From Acanthornis magna (lineage: Eukaryota > Chordata > Aves > Passeriformes > Acanthizidae): DNA of 64,000 nt. Below, piece after piece: positions 1 through 14,100 of this stretch. The stretch is from NCBI GenBank assembly GCA_036785705.1, contig JAWUZG010001149.1:1-64000 (forward strand). The letters run 5' to 3'. Each line of letters starts with the position of its first letter. Positions within the stretch are counted from its first letter, which is position 1. Under the pieces are notes generated by a model. That model had not been told where the DNA came from. It saw only the letters and a list, made by a program, of their open reading frames with translations, and ran no database searches. The position numbers and the translations under genes were made by a program.

Positions 1-3000
1 AGGGACGTTAGAAATACTCCTACAATGATATTAGGCTCTTGATTCTGTCTTTGTCCCAAAGACATGCATTTTTTTCTAACATCTTAACTTCTAGAAAGTA
101 AAACTAAGTAAAAGTCAGAAACATCAAAGAGTTCATCAGCATTAACAGATCAAAAACCACTACAAAATTACAAAATAAGCCCCAACTAAAAACTAAATTA
201 ACCCAAGATTTGGGGGAAGTTATTTCAGTCTACATCTCTTATGCACATCTCATGACATTTTCATACTTTGGGTTAACTTCAGCATACACAGCTCACTCCT
301 GCTTCCCTGCAAGGGTTGGACTACTTCCGTTTTATATTGTCAGCTAGCTGCACAGACCCTAGCTTTGAAAACATAAAACCATAAATGTCTCATAAAAACA
401 ATGATCTTAAAAATATTTGAGCATTTCAACTTTGTTGGGGGATCTTTGCATGAGAGCACACCACACCACAAAGGTGGATTTAGCAAAGTGGACTCAGTAA
501 ACATAGGAAAAAACCTTGTAAGGCCACCTGGCCGTTACAAGACAATTTTTCCCCCATATTTGAGCTTTTTTAATAAGAATGAAAAAAGGTGCTTCTAACA
601 TCCCTCTTAGCTAAGGTTCTCCCTCACTGAGCCAATAAACCTTCTTAAGCTATCTGAATTACTTTTTAAATTAAGAGAGCAGCACACATTCCTGCAAATG
701 AGAACAATAAGAGGTTTTTGGCAATGATCCTGCTCACTAATTATAATATTTCACATTTATGCACTGCCTTTCATCTCTCAGGGTTCTAGAGTGCTTCACT
801 AAACAGTGGACTCTGTCCACAACTGTTGCCTCCCAGTTATGTCACACTTGCTCACAGGACATGCGAAGTCTGACCGACTTCACAGCTGTTTGCCTCACAC
901 ACAGAGACAAAAATGCCACTGTTGACACTACATTCAATTAATTTCATTAATATAGAAAGCATAGGAATAATACATTCAAGTCAAGGAAACTGGCCTGATC
1001 CAATTGAATCTGGTTGAAAAAGGAAGATGCTACAACCAGGCAAACCTACAGTACCTTAAAAGCAATGGCAGCAGCGGAGGTACATCTCCTAAATTCCTCC
1101 TGAGAGCAGGGATGTTCCCAGTGTTTACAGTTACACATCAGAACCCCTGCCATGGGTGAAGACACTCACACTGGATTGTTTATTATGGCTGCATTTGACC
1201 ATGAGGATGTCACTCAAAACCAAAGGCCACATGCCAGCATTCCTCATGGTTGTGGGTCCTCCCTCCAGAAGCTGATCACACAAAGTGAACCACTATGGCC
1301 ACACTGTCACTGAAGCATAAAAAACCAGCTCTCCCAACCAAGAAAACCGTGTACAGACTATGTCTGGGTGCCACCTGTTGACGAAACAGCACTAACAAGT
1401 CTGCTCAAATACATTAACTGAAGTAAAACCACTCCCAACAAAAACATCTCTAGCTGAGAAAGTCCCCACAGCATGGCCCTGTAGGCTTCACACAATCCCC
1501 TGCTGGTCTTCATTTCTGACCAACAAAAGCTGGGAAGATGGAGCAACTCCCACAGTCAAGGTCTTGGCAGAAAAACAGTGCCTGCCCTCCTGCACTCCCC
1601 CACCACCAAAATCACAGCTGGGCTCAGCATGGGGCCATTTTCTCCCAGGCTTTTTTCTATTAAATAGAAGGGATTGTTATTTTGTTTTGTGCTAACAACT
1701 GAAAAGTGGTTTTTTTACCCCTGCAAAGCACTGCCATCCCTTAGATCCGCAGACTTTGTGTGAGTGCAGAGCTGTGCAATCCATCAGGGAAATCTGTGAT
1801 TTTGTCCATTGTGCTGGTTGAGTTGTGAGAAGGGCTGTAATGGGAGCTTTCATGGCCCCAGTAATTCATAGCAAGACACTGCACTAAAGTCACTGTTTGT
1901 CCATTTAGAATAGAAGGAAAGGAAAATGTCAGCAGTGCTTCAGCAGCTGTTTCAGCTCCTTTTAGGCATTTGGTAAGTGGATGTGCACATAATCACATGC
2001 TGAAGAGGAAAAGGCATTTTGGCAGCAAGGGAGGTGCAGGGATCTGCAGGAGGTGGCTCTGGCTCCAGCCACGGCTGCTCAGGTCACAGGTCCAGCAGCA
2101 CCACAAGCATAAGCTCCCCACACATCTCTTACAGAAACAACAGCAGTCTGAATCTCATCAGAGTCGCACTGGTTTTAACCCCACACAAACTTCAAAGTTT
2201 TCCTGATTTACACACATAAAAGATCAAAATAAGCCCCCCCACCATCTTCAGCTCATTGTAAACAAAAAAAATTCTTGCAAGTCTGACTGGCCCAAAAATC
2301 AAAGTCCCTGAGCCTTTGCGGGGAGGCAATAAATCTGAACCTTTCACAAAATATTTTTTTCAAATAATTGCCAGTTGGGGTTGTGTTTCTCATTTAGAAA
2401 CTTCCATATAATTACAATATTATAAGAAACATGGTAAAAAGTGTGACAAGACAGAGCAAATTTAATTTCTGCAAGTATGAAACAATTACAGAAGAAGGAC
2501 TCACACTCTGCTGAGAGAAACCTCATATCCAGTGCTCAATGAGCTAACCAGGAGAGAATACAATTTGCATAATGTTCAATTAGCAGCATAAATATATGCT
2601 AATCATACTCAGCTGCAAGCATCTTGCTTTATCTCATGTGCTTTGTACAACAAAGTAGTATAAAAAATTAAAGAAAAGCTTGTGTTGCAAAACTTAAAGG
2701 CAAATCCAAACTTCCTCCAAGTTGAAGCTTGTTCTATAGCTTGGGATCTTTAGAAGATTTCAGGCAGAGCAGTCCCTGGAGTCTCTTTAACTTGCCCCAC
2801 ACTGACCCACTACCAGCCTATCTCTGCAAAGACCTGCTGACTTACTGTTCTCAATACACCATTTTCATCTTGCAGACTTTCCATCTGCTTCACTAAGTTC
2901 CAGATCAAGCACAAGTGGTTTCAAAGTTGTTTAAAGCCTAAGTTGCCACCATCAGCAGTTAAGCACAACAAAGCATCTAACCTGACAGGTCCCACTGTAA

Positions 3001-6000
3001 TAAAAAAATCAAAATAAGGGGGTTCTAAATTAATTTCTCCAAAAGGCAGGGTTACTCATGACTGCAACTTGGGTTATAGCAAGTCTGTGGGAACATAGAA
3101 ATGTATTAACTGGTGACCAGAACACATACATTCTGGTTAGTTTCTTCACAAGTGTTTATAAAATACTTCTAAGTGCAGGTAAACAAGTATTTTACATTAA
3201 TTTCTGGTATTTTGTTGAGGGGGAAAAAAGACACCTATAAATCTCCGCATTAGCAAACTCAGATCATTTGCAGATGCATATACCACTCCAGACACAGCAG
3301 GAAGAAAGCCAATCAAACATAAATAAAAGCAGAAGTTGAGATTCAGGCTTTAAACCAATAAAATATTATTTAAGTAAGGGACTTAGCAAAATCTAAGACA
3401 CAATTTTAAAGCCTGGTGATGATAGCAAGAGTGGTAGTGACTTTAAGGGAATGCTTTAGGGTTTTCTATGTCAAAATAAATGTAGACTCAATGCAAAATA
3501 TTTGCAAATGAGAGAAGTGAGATCTTTGTATATTTTGTGCAGATATATATAAGCATGTAAGAAAGTTCAGACCTAAAAAGAAGCTTTTTTGGTATGGGCG
3601 CTGCATGTGTTTGCATTTTCTGTTGATTCAAAATCAAAACAGATTAGGAAAATCAATACTCAATTCCTTTTCTAGATTTTTATCCACTGTAATACACAAA
3701 AGCAATTTAGGTGCTGGCTGCACTGGATCCTTACTTCAGGATTTATTAGATGAGTATATTTGTCATTCCTTCTGACAAATAATAGGTAACAGGTGACAAA
3801 TCAAGATTGTTTTATTTTTGGAGTATTTTTTTAAATGTAAGCAAAACAGAAAACTTTTTTAAAAAAATATATATTTAGTTTCTGATGCTAGGAGAGGCAA
3901 GAGTCAGAAAAAGCATCAGCCATTATTAACCATGACCAAAACCACTCATATTACAGGAGTCCACGGGCTTTCTAAAATGTTGCCACTAGAAAATGAGGAA
4001 GAAAGGCTGGTGTCATGATTAGCTGACTGTTCTACAACTTTGAATAATCACTGTGTGTTCAAGACCACCCTGTATGGAGACCATCATTCTCTCACAGTGA
4101 TGTTGACTGGCTTGCAGACTAAAGCTATAGAAACAAGAAAGAAACAGATTTATGCTGGTCTACAGAAGAGACATGAAAATTTTAACCACAAATTACATCA
4201 AAATACTCTGGTCCCCTCACAGGATGAGACAGTTTGGGTGCTGAATTTTGGCTGCAGTCAAGTGTACCATCTAATTTTAAAATTATAAAATTATATTCTA
4301 ATTATCTGACCACACTTTAAGTCAACTAAGAGTACTTTTTTCCTAACAAAGATTTTTAAAATTCTGTTCACCTTAATCTGTGTTACCCTTCTATCTTTTG
4401 AACAGTGTCGACTACACTAATTGTCCACGTTGTATCCAAAAAACCGAGCTTTTGCCTTTTGCCTGTATCAAGGACTCTAATTTTTCATCCATTTCCTTCA
4501 TGTTCCTGTCCTCCTCCATTTTCAGTACGCAGTAGGATGTCTATGAAATTCATGTGTTACTATTTGTTTTTCAGAATCTCTTGAAATTGCAGCACAATGG
4601 AAAGAAAATTAGTCCCTGCTCCAGGAGAAGGAATCCCATTAAACAGTAAGGGCAAACACACAAATTGCCTGGTACTGAAAATAAATAGCAAGCTGAAACA
4701 CATGACTAGATGGACTGTAGCATCTGCCTAGTGTGTTTTCATACTCTGATTCAGATGAAAATAATCAATAAAAAGGAGGACTGTCCATAAAATCAGTGAA
4801 AAGTTTAAACCAGAGGAAGTTATACAGGAGATGCTCTACAGTCACAAATTCAGGAGACAGGAAAACAAAAATAACAAGCAGAACTTTAAACAAAGCACAT
4901 GAAAATTACAGCCACTAGTGAAAAAACAGGATGTTACAAAAAAGCTTAATGGATGGGGAACTGAATAAAAGCAATCTGAAAATAACTACAGATCTTTTAA
5001 ACATAAACTATCATAGACTGAGGAGATTTTGTATTATGAATAAGGTTAATGAAAGTAAGCTGACAGAGACAAAAGTTACGATTTCAACAACTTTCATTCA
5101 GTGAAGCAAAAAATGAACAATTTCAGGGACAGAAATCTATATACCCATTCCTGTCACACAAAATAGTACATTAGCAGAGCAGCTAATGTCCAAAACTTAC
5201 TTATCACGTTCTTTTATTCCTAAATCACAGCCACACTCCCTCTGCTCTGTGTTAAACTGGATGACTGCAATTGCTGCCTCAGCACTTCTTCACTTCTCAC
5301 TCGAATCCCAGAATATAAGGTATTGGACAAAAGACATGCCTGGTTTGGCAAAATTAGTCAGCTTCCCTCTCCACATCCATAACACGTAGATCATCTGCTC
5401 AAAACACAAGGGCTAAAATACCATAATTTCTAGGATATTTGTGGTACTTTAAAGACATCTGCGCTCTAGAAACTGAATTGAGACCTCTAAAGTACTTCAT
5501 ACAAGTCCTCCAGCAGTTGTTAAATGGTAATGACTTTTACAGAGGGGGAAAGATTAGCTTTTGTCTTTTTAATACATTATCTAATTCTCAGCTGGAATAA
5601 AGCACTGAAAACAGCTAATTTCTGCAGAATTCCTTTCCTTTTCTCATGGTCAAAATCATCTGTACCTTTCAACACACTTCAAACACTAAATAAGAATTCA
5701 TCTAAGAAATTACTGAAAGTTTTTTCAAAATAGCCTAATGATAATCCAAATGTGTAATACTCATTATTATTAATGTAAAGTACATGTGTAAAGGAAAGGA
5801 GACTGTACACCTTGAGACCAAGTATTGCACTGCTCCATGAAACTGAAAAGTTACTGCCATTCATACCAAGCAACTGAAGTACAAACATTTCTTTTACACC
5901 GTACCAAAACTATATCAAAGTGTGCTCCAGAGATGAGGGTTTTCTTGGTGGCACTACACCTGTTCATTTCATCAGGTTTTAATAGTTGGGATGATAGAAA

Positions 6001-9000
6001 CTGAGCTCTAAAAGGACCTCTTAGACATAACGGAGTTATTCCCTTAAGCTTCATGACCGAAATATATTCACAGACAATTTAAAGAAAAGATTACTCAAAA
6101 ATATAAATGTGTATTTCTAATAATTTTTTTAAAATACACTTTCATTTCTCATACCTCAGAGGCTCCTTCTTACCTGTCTTCTGGGGAGGAAAAAGAAAGA
6201 ATTTACAACATGCAAAAGGACTGTAAGCCATCTTCATTAACATTGTTTGTGATTAGTACAACACTTGAACCCCACCTGATTAACTGATTAACTGGAGAAA
6301 AACAAACAGATACTATGCTATGCAAGAGAAACTAGAAGAACTCTGGTAAGGGTTGAACAGTGAGGTCAAGACTGTTATGAACAGAAATACATTGCAAGTC
6401 CTGTTTCATAAATATTTGTGTATTTATGTTTATAAAACATCTTCACTGTTAGTTCTGATGAAAGCACTACAATGACTCGATGGGCAGGTTAATAATCAGT
6501 GTTCTTTCACCCTTATGTGGGCCTTTATAAAACTACATTTTCTTTTGTCAAAGCTGCAGCTGTACTGAAAGCTCGTTCCTTCTTGAACATTCATTTAATT
6601 TCTGAACATATAGATGGTATTATTGCGTAAACTTATTTAAGAGGTCAACTCCATTCCTCTGGAGCTGCATAAGCTTTAAAAATACCTATCACAACACAAA
6701 ATTTCCACTTCAAAACATCTGAATTCCCAGGCAAAGCCATTTTTTAAAGCATTTACCTTTTCAAAAAATAAGAAAATAAACAAACAAAACTGCTAGCATT
6801 ATAATAAATATAACCAAGCTCAAATTATAATTCTGGGCATGTGTTTTCTCTGCCTACTGGATTTCAGTCCTGAGAAGTCCCATTTCTCCCTGAGAAGTTC
6901 TTTCACCATGCAGCAGCTCAGACCTGTTTGTGGGGCTGTCCCCAGCCCCAGAGCTCTCACCTTATAGCTTGTCTGCATGGTACTGAAAACACCGATCACC
7001 TCGGGAACCCTCAGCTATATTAGATATAATTACTCAAATGATGACAAATTGGGAAGGAAGTTTACCATGCACTGATTAATTAAAGAAACAAAACCAGAAT
7101 ACCTGTGGCTAAAACTCTTTGGGGACTTCTGCCTCCAGCTCTCCCCCAGCACTCAGTCCTCCCCTTACCCTCCCAGGCTGTGGAAATAGGCACTTTTCAG
7201 AATAACTAAGGATGCCCTGCCTATGTCACTCCTGGGACACCCCAGCTTTCCTACAAGCAGCCACAGCTGCACACATGAAAGGGTACAGACCATAAACCCA
7301 AATCATCAAACCCAGATTAGTTTCTTCTGAAGAGATCATTATTTCTTTTAAGCTGAGGAAAACGTCCCGTCTCCAAATTCTCTTTCCCCTGCCAAAAAGA
7401 AGGCAGATCCCCCCCTCCTATATCCAGGGGTTAAAAACAAAAAGCCTGCTCACAACCTGTGAAACTAACAAAGGACAAACTGAACACTATCACAGATATC
7501 ACCTTGTACTCAGTACCGACGGCAGTAATTGAACCTCATATTCTCTAAATTACGGTTTAATTATTTGTAGTATAAAAATTGGATGGGATGATGAACCCTT
7601 TTCCTCTTTTATATCTTTGCCTCATTCACATGCCCATGCCAAAAGCCATCACAACATATGGTACACAACAGAGCAGCAAAAGAGTGTTATTTTCACCACT
7701 CCCAATGGCAAAGATCCTCTGGAGCAAGTGTTCTTTGCATACATTTGGCCTTCTGAGTCTGAGGTCTTCTGGAAGGAAATCACTACACTTTAACACCCTG
7801 AACATGAATTTTCAATAGACATCCAAACAGACTGCTCTCTCACTCTTTGTCTGGAATAAAATATACTTAATTTTGGATTGTAAAAGTAAATAACATAAGT
7901 AAGTACATTCTGGGAGTTAAGTATAAATGACAAGAACATATGTTACACCAGTGTTTATACAGAAGCATAGATCACATTTCTTTAGACACTCTGGTTATTG
8001 TCTTTCTAAGCACTGATACAATCCCTTGAATATGAATGATGTTTCCTGTAAAATAAATACCACAAAATCATCCTACATAGCTGGCTGGAGTGTATTACTC
8101 TGAGGACAAATATATCTTTTGAACTCTACACAGACCACTGAGTATGGGGCTGAGAAGACCAGGGGTCTGCTTTCAGCCCTGATGCTGCCTCATGAGCAGC
8201 TACAGCAGCTTTTGATAGGGAAGTCTAACATTTCTGTGTCCCATTTCCACACATGCAGAATGGGAATAATGACTTTTTTTTTTAACAAATAATCTTGTGA
8301 GCAACAGGTGAAAACACGGTAATACAAGCTTATTTTATCCAATGTGTCAAGCTTTCTCCGTGCAATCTCATTTGTATTATTCATGCATGAAGGATGCAAG
8401 AGAAAGATCCTTCAGCATCACAATGCTAAAATTGTTCTCCTTCGCTATTCCCTGCTGCTGCTGTAACATATTTTGCGGCCAGACTCCAGTACGGCTGGTG
8501 TTAAACAAACAGGAATGGTACCTACATCTGCTCAGAAAAGGGTTGCTTAGCAACTGCAATCAAAGGGTGTTTTATCCTCACCAATCTACTGTAAATTAAT
8601 AGAATTCTCTCTACCATATTCTAACACTTTTAGTGGCTATATAAATGGTTGTTTATTATTATTATTATTTTTATTTTGTAGCTAATGTGTTTCATTTCAT
8701 GATCTGATTCAGGCAAAAAACAGAGCAGCTAGAAAAGGTCATATTATGAAGCACAAAAAGGTTCAGAGACTTGTTTGATGTAGAAATATTCTTTGACAGC
8801 TCATTGCGTTTATTTACTATACCCTTTTCTTATGCCATTTCAGAATCTATTTCAGCTTCCCCATGGGAGCATGAAGCCATTAGCCTGAATTATCATTCTG
8901 AATGCAGATTTCACAAGGTAACACCAAATCATGAAGGTTTTGATTCCTGTAGCTACTGAGATGCTTTCCCTTTGGAGAGTTTACAGGTCTGCCATTTGTT

Positions 9001-10400
9001 TGCATATTAACAGCATTGATTTTCAGTATACCTGACACTGGAGTGTTCATTTATCATATATGTAATAGCTGAATACCAGAAGGTGTGCTGCAGAGTGCAT
9101 GTCAACACATAGAAAAGAAATTAGTATATCTGAGACATTAAACAGGCTATGCAAGCGAGGAAACAATCAAACATGGAGCAAAGAAAGCTGGTAGAGCCTA
9201 TTCATCAGGTTTTAGCAAGTTTCATTTCCAGCCATGCTGAAATGGGAGCAGAATTTTGATTTAAAAGGCTTTTACTGAGGACACTGAAGCAAAAAAGCTG
9301 GGACTTATTGGTGAACATTAAAGGTCGCATACTCTCCTCATCACGAAATAGCTTTTAGTAGCAGGAGGATCAAAAAGGCTGGTAGAACCCAGATGAGCCC
9401 ATATACCTCCTTTCTTCCACTATGTCCAGACATACTTTCACCAGGTGTGCATCTGAGCCTGCAAATGTCCTGGTCTACAGCCAGCCCTCAAACTGTCCTC
9501 TATTCCAGCTGCCCTTTGCTCTCCACATTCCACACCACACCCATGGTCCATGTGTATTTAAATGGTATGCAATTATTTAAATTCCTCCATCTGTCTCCCC
9601 ACAACCTTACACATATTAATTCTTGGAGGGAAAATGGCTTTGCTATTTGCTAGATGCCAGCATTCACCTGGACAGCAGCCAGCGGAGCAGGTTGTTAAAC
9701 AAACATCCTGATGGAACAAAACCAAGTGTGAAGCAGCAACACAGAGAAGAATACACTTGTACTCAAACAGAAACCTCCTAGAAGAACCCAGGCAAAGCCA
9801 GGAAACAACAAAACAAGCAAGCTTTCATTTGTTTTGTCCATAACTGTAATAAAGGTGAGGAAGTTGAAAGTGCTTTGCTTAGAGGAGCCCTCCACACTTC
9901 TCCTCCCTCATATCAGTGCTCTGTACTCCATGCAATCCAACATCAAAAGCAACTCTAGCCAAAACAGCTCCTTAATTTTTCTGCTGTGCTTGTCTCTGAT
10001 TAAAGCGTGAACTTTAATGTAAACAGCACTTTATCTGAGGGCAGGAATTCACACAAAACCACCAAAACAGTAAGATGCAAGGTGGACTCTTGGTACTTCC
10101 AGAAACTACTGCAGGCTCAAGCCGTGGATGCAGCAACTACAATTTAGCACCATCTGTGCTTATATCAGTTTTCATACTCTTAAAATATGCACTATATTTG
10201 TGCAGTTCCCTCAGCAAGAGAACTGAGGTATATCCTGTGAGAGTAGCAGCTAAAGATCCAGAAGTTTGATGCAAGATTGCTTAATAATTCCACAACTCTC
10301 TTGAAAATGTACTTTAAAATAATACATAAACTCTTTAGAGATGGGGGCTGGTTTGTTTGTTTAAAGAGGCATGTTCAATTTTTGTATTTTCAATCCAGGA
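1..10400. other. AT-rich non-coding stretch, no gene recognised
   Basis: Both strands hold only short open frames without recognisable domains and without splice-linked neighbours. The base composition is AT-rich with scattered A and T runs and a short TTA run near 8,655. If FBXO15 is correctly identified further right, this is sequence downstream of its 3' end, where mammals have a large gene-poor interval. Old decayed repeats are likely but were not individually recognised. Confidence 0.6.
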
Positions 10401-10899
10401 AATGTATAGGTGGTAAATGCTGACAAAACTCAGCTTAAAAATATATTTCTCCACAGTCGACTTATCCAGCCTGGAGAGTCCTAAACTGAGGATTCTCTAG
10501 AATGTAAACTGTTCCATAATTTCAATCCTTCTTCTAGATACTTCATTCAGCTCTACCACGCCTCTGTGAATGGAGAGGGAAGAAGGGTCCAAATGTGAGA
10601 GAACCACCAACCCACGATCTGGTACTGATGTTCCCTGCTCTGTTTTCCAATTTCTTTTCCAATAATTTCTACTCTTCCTTTTGACGTTCTGATGTGTTCC
10701 CCTCTCTTGTGCGCCATTTAAGATTTCTCTACACAGAATTGGATCCAGCATTAATCCCCACAGTATGCAAGCTCTTTCCGTTACCATGTATGAGTATGCT
10801 GTGCTGCGTGCACCCATACTGGACTTCACCGCTGCCCTCTCTCCTTCAGCTGAGCTAACAAATATACCTTTTCTGTTTTATCTTTCAACCAATGGTTAA

Positions 10900-11150
10900 T
10901 TCTCTTACTTCACAGGAATTTAATATCTTGGAGAGCCTTTAATGAGAGACTTCCCTTGCATACACTTGCAGAGACCATCAGGGAATTACACTGATTTCTG
11001 AAGCATGACTTCTCTTTACAAATGCTGTGTTGGCTCTTCTCCATATGGCCTTTAAATTCACATTAATTAAGAGCCACATGCCCGTAATTTTCAATTTTTA
11101 CCACAATTCCTATTCAGTTCCTCTGAAATACTGTTTTGTGATTTACCTTG
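10900..11150. repeat. Possible ancient CR1/L3-type LINE remnant
   Basis: The stretch beginning near 10,990 (about the phrase GAAGCATGACTTCTCTTTAC) resembles the reverse-transcriptase part of an old CR1/L3-like LINE that I know as a common ancient amniote repeat, read here antisense. Boundaries are vague and the copy is heavily mutated. A repeat-library search would be needed to settle it. Confidence 0.3.
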
Positions 11151-11199
11151 GAGCTTCTTTTTTTCTTTTTTTCACTAACATGTCATTAGCCTCTTGAAG

Positions 11200-14100
11200 T
11201 CACAAGGTAACAAAGTGGCTTTCAACAGCAAGTTGCACACTAAATGCTTTAGCTACTTCTTCACATTCATAGTAACAATGCCCTGTTAATTTTTCCTATT
11301 GGATCCACACCCTTGCGTATCAGCTGTTCAAATCAAAACTGATATTTCCTGTAAAGGAGACCGAGTTGGAACTAATGCCTTCTAGAATGCTGTTAAAAAT
11401 TATAAAGAAAATTTTGCACAGAACAGCCCCACAACACCTAAATTTACCTTATTTATGTAGTTCTTTTACAAAGACATATACATAAACATGAGTTTCAGAA
11501 AAGCTCAGAGTCTTTTACTGAGATAAAAACTAGTAACAAATTAATTATGGCAAAGACACAAGGCAGCACAAATATCTTGAAAAGGTGCTTTTTGTTCTTT
11601 GATCTCACATGAAAGAAACACTTTCACGCCAAACAAAACAGAATTCTATGAGTACTTTTTCCCCCCAAAAAATAGCGCATATTTGCTTGTCTCTGTAGCC
11701 AACTCCACGAGACTCCATCTCCTTCCCTGAGGCAGGACTGTGACGTGGAGTGAGTCCCTCTGGGGCCCAAGGGAGGAATGTCCAGGCACTGAGGTTTCAC
11801 TCTGTGAGCAGGCAGGGAAGGACAGACAGATGCTGGATTTTATCACACTGAAAGAGTCAGCCATTGCAGCTGGGATGCTCAGAGAAACCAAAATGTGAGA
11901 CTGGGATGGGCCAAGGGCAAACTGCTACACACGTGCACAGCAAAAGAGAACGGGACAAAGTTGTACCTCGGAGTGCCTTGGTGGCAACACAGCTGCTGAA
12001 GGCTTTTACCGGTCTGGTAAGACCTCGCAGCTGTACTGGCTCAGAGATGCACTCAGAAATTAAATCTAGCCTTACCTTTGCAAAAAATACATTCAGAGAC
12101 CTAAGTCTGTTTAATGAGTACTGATTTGTTCATTAAGCTGACAGGTGAATTTCCTCTTCAATCTACATTATATTGCATGTTACTTCTGTTGGTTTCTGGG
12201 GAAAAAAAGCAGCAGCAGCCGCCCTTATTTAAAAACAAACAAAAAAGCCCCTCATGATGAGATTGACATGAAAGAAACTTCTTTCTCATCAGTAATTGCT
12301 TCCCCCTGGGCTTGACAAGGTTTACAAATTAAAGCTTTTCCTTCATAGATGGCTTGACCTATCATGAATTATAGCTGCTGCTACTGGTCCACTCCTCCCT
12401 GCACACAAGGCTTGCTATCTCAATTTTGCACTGTAATTAAATATTTTCTGATGGCACGTTATTTATTATTCCTCACCTTCAGCTCTCCTGGTGTTTATAC
12501 ATCTCCACATATGAGTAGGCAATTCAAAAACTGTTATTAACAATATTAATAACCTGAGAGATTGTTTGATGTGAGTGAGACACAGGGGTGGAACTGCTTG
12601 ACTGCAAGGAACAAGGGGTGGGGGTTTTTTATGTTGTCTTTGTTTGTTTTTTTAATTGTTGCATTATCTAGTACCATCTAGTCTTTGTCCACAATCAAAG
12701 ATCTTAAGCAGTTCAGGAGGAAATATGAAAAAAGTACTGATGCGTGAAATTTATAACTAATCTCATTTGACCATTACAAAACTACCCAAGAGTGAAGCAA
12801 AGAAAAAAAAGAAGAATAGGCATATTTTTGTTATCTTACTTATTAATTTTTTGCTCTTAAAAAAAAAAACAACACATCTTTCCTCCCAAAACCAACTTGG
12901 AAGATAAGTAGGACCTGTTGCACTAGAAGGCAAACCAAGATCAAGCAAAAGAGGCATGTCATATTTCAGACATTCACACCTAACTGTCAATATAATTCTT
13001 CCAAAACTTTAAGGTTGGTTTTTTTCCTTATTTGTCTTCTCTATATTCTCATCTGTACTGCTACTACCACAAGCAATACTCAGTGCAGCCCTTGAAAAAT
13101 CACTGTGACTTGGTACCAACTGAGAATTCGGCCCAGGAGATAAAGGTGTTCACCCACAGACTCAACTCAGTGCACTTCAGAGCTGCTAATTACAAACCTT
13201 TCCATTGCAATCCTAGTGCGCCACACTTAATACATCTGACAAACCTTATGGCAATCAGCTTCCCATTTTGCATCTTGCTCCGTATTTCCCACAATCTCCT
13301 GCAGGAGATGGGCCACAGTCAACAGCCCCATCTCCCTCCTCTCCTCCCCAAGGAGCACTGGGGCAAGAGGCACAGTCTGCACCTTTGTGAGCTCAGAAGC
13401 CAAGGATCAGGCAGCCCCTCTCACACTTCTCAGGTAGGAAGGGCACCAGAGCTCAGAGTCCTGGGGAGCGCTTGGGGGGGAGGGACAAACATGGAAGGAA
13501 GGGGTGAGAGGCAGAGCCCAATGGGCATGGGAACAGGAAAAGCAGGCAGAACTGAGAGAGGATCCATTTTGTTTAGTGTTTTGCTGAAAATATAATTGAT
13601 GAATAAAAGCATCCGCTGAAAGGAATTAGCGTACAGCTGGGATGGTTTTTTATGGAGAAGATGATTACAGTGACCTCCCAGGTGAGCATGGTGCTCACAG
13701 CCCTGGGGCAGCAGGGGCAGATCCAGAGAACACCCAAAATTATTTGCTGACGTAACAAACCAAGTTTAAAAAGACGTAAATATCTAGATCAACAATACTC
13801 TTTAGAGGCTCCACATGCAAAGCACCTGTAACCATCAATAAGTATTTTCTTTTATAATTAACAATACTATTTGGTTTTATGTGTACAGTATACTAATGAA
13901 AAATAAATTACATGCTGCATAACTAGAGCACACTAACATAGTCACATTTGACTGCTAAAGCTTTTGTTTTCCAAGAAGTCAGTGCTTTTCCCCATTTTGC
14001 TAACTCACAAGAAAAAGGAATTGCTATGGCAATGGTAACTTACTTGAGGTTGAAAGGCATCCAAAAGCCAGGATCTGCAAAACTCTTATTTCTCACTTAC

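Noticed and set aside
10497..10829. 110-codon minus-strand frame
   Set aside because: No recognisable domain and no splice partners; next to an old LINE-like remnant, so probably decayed repeat.
13032..13595. 187-codon plus-strand frame
   Set aside because: No domain, abrupt composition change near 13,320, no linked exons. Likely chance.
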